Below, in pieces: positions 63,282-64,000 of a DNA stretch of 64,000 nt. Source of the stretch: Dryas octopetala (Eukaryota; Streptophyta; Magnoliopsida; Rosales; Rosaceae); assembly GCA_963921425.1 (NCBI GenBank), contig OY992832.1:13701249-13765248 (forward strand), written 5' to 3'. A program made the position numbers and the translations under genes. The notes beneath the pieces are model-generated. The model was not told the DNA's origin. It was given only the letters and a program-made list of their open reading frames with translations, and searched no databases. Numbering within the stretch: the stretch's first letter is position 1; each line of letters starts with the position of its first letter.

Positions 63282-64000
63282 TACATTACACATAATATCT
63301 TCTCTCATCTTTTCAGAAAAGCATCCGCATACATTGACTTCTTTTTTTTGGGTACCGCATATATTGACTTCAGTCACGCTTATACATATCTAGCTAGCAC
63401 TATGCAAAGTTGCAAACGTTAGTTTCACCGTATTTTCCATCTCTGTCTTTTTTAGTATAACCTATGTTCAATTAATAATAAGCCTAATCATACTAGACCA
63501 ATAATATTACAAAAAATTATTGTATGCATGTGATTTTATTAATTCATTCAAATTATAACGTATTTTTTAATTGTGTTATTTAGAGTTTAGGATTTTAAAT
63601 ATTAATAATTCTATGAGTGTTATAATTTGAGTGAATTTATAACATCATATAGATAGTTTCTCTAATATTAGAATATTAGATACAAGAGTTTCTTTTTTTA
63701 GATGTTTGTATTAGAAAAAATAATAGTTCTTTATTAATAAGCCACAACATACAACTTTTATTAATCATAAACCCAAACTTCTAATCTATTTATTATTCAA
63801 GAAAAATCAAGTATAAAACATTCAATACTATTCAAGCTCATGCATACCCAAGTAAGGTATTCAAGCATAGTTTAGTTATGGATTTATATGTGAAACTTAT
63901 AATTTTTTGTGGCTTTTTGTTAATTTACTTAAAAATTAACATGTAAACTTCAAATAACAATTCATTGTACCTAGTCATCTCAAATTTAAATTATTACTTT

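Larger units (their letters stand above)
61657..64000. other. Probable first intron of the transporter gene, or flank
   Basis: AT-rich, no exon recognised on either strand. Contains an (AAAAAT)n run at 62231-62287, a poly-T tract at about 62350 and a TA microsatellite at 63253. Confidence 0.5.

Overview
This is a nuclear segment of a plant genome. The intergenic DNA is AT-rich, the genes have short GT-AG introns, and plant-only families (GH3, DUF538, MORF) are present along with LTR retrotransposons and many MITEs. The encoded proteins look like those of a rosid eudicot. Rosaceae is a guess that the sequence alone cannot prove.

Genes from left to right: a GH3 auxin-amido synthetase (last two exons, +, 77-1716); a plastid RNA-editing factor of the MORF/DAG family (+, 20107-21806); a secreted DUF538 protein (+, 24570-25701); a conserved protein with a C-terminal membrane segment (+, 34786-36610); an mRNA cap guanine-N7 methyltransferase (-, 44056-40144, final exon not found); a GH1 beta-glucosidase like BGLU41 (-, 49012-45779, 13 exons, complete); a mitochondrial single-RRM protein like ORRM2 (+, 51553-53863); a small basic plant protein (+, 59234-59707); and an organic cation/carnitine transporter (-, 61650-60461, main exon only, start beyond the window). 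I built the exon structures by hand from splice sites and reading phase. Every complete gene closes in frame.

The genes do not form a pathway. By recall of Arabidopsis, several belong to two known neighbourhoods: GH3.6, DUF538, the conserved membrane protein, BGLU41 and ORRM2 (At5g545xx), and cap methyltransferase and OCT4 (At3g20650/60). Here the two sets are interleaved, as expected if this is a less-fractionated copy of one ancestral block.

Transposable elements dominate the space between genes. They include a very young Ty1/copia element (10608-17312) with near-identical LTRs and a 5-bp target duplication; a 2.7-kb solo LTR (27722-30429) with a perfect 5-bp duplication and three G-boxes upstream of its TATA box; a Mutator-type MITE (26249-26617) with a 10-bp duplication; a Tourist-type MITE (17982-18355) with a TTA duplication; a 1.56-kb TIR element (32862-34424) with an 8-bp duplication; and several smaller foldback elements. 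A segment downstream of the conserved membrane protein gene recurs just beyond the last recognisable exon of the cap methyltransferase, whose C-terminal exon is not found.

I saw no tRNA, rRNA, CRISPR or clustered novel gene system. The most unusual points are the cap methyltransferase tail, the duplicated segment beside it, the G-box clusters outside genes and the G-box-bearing solo LTR.
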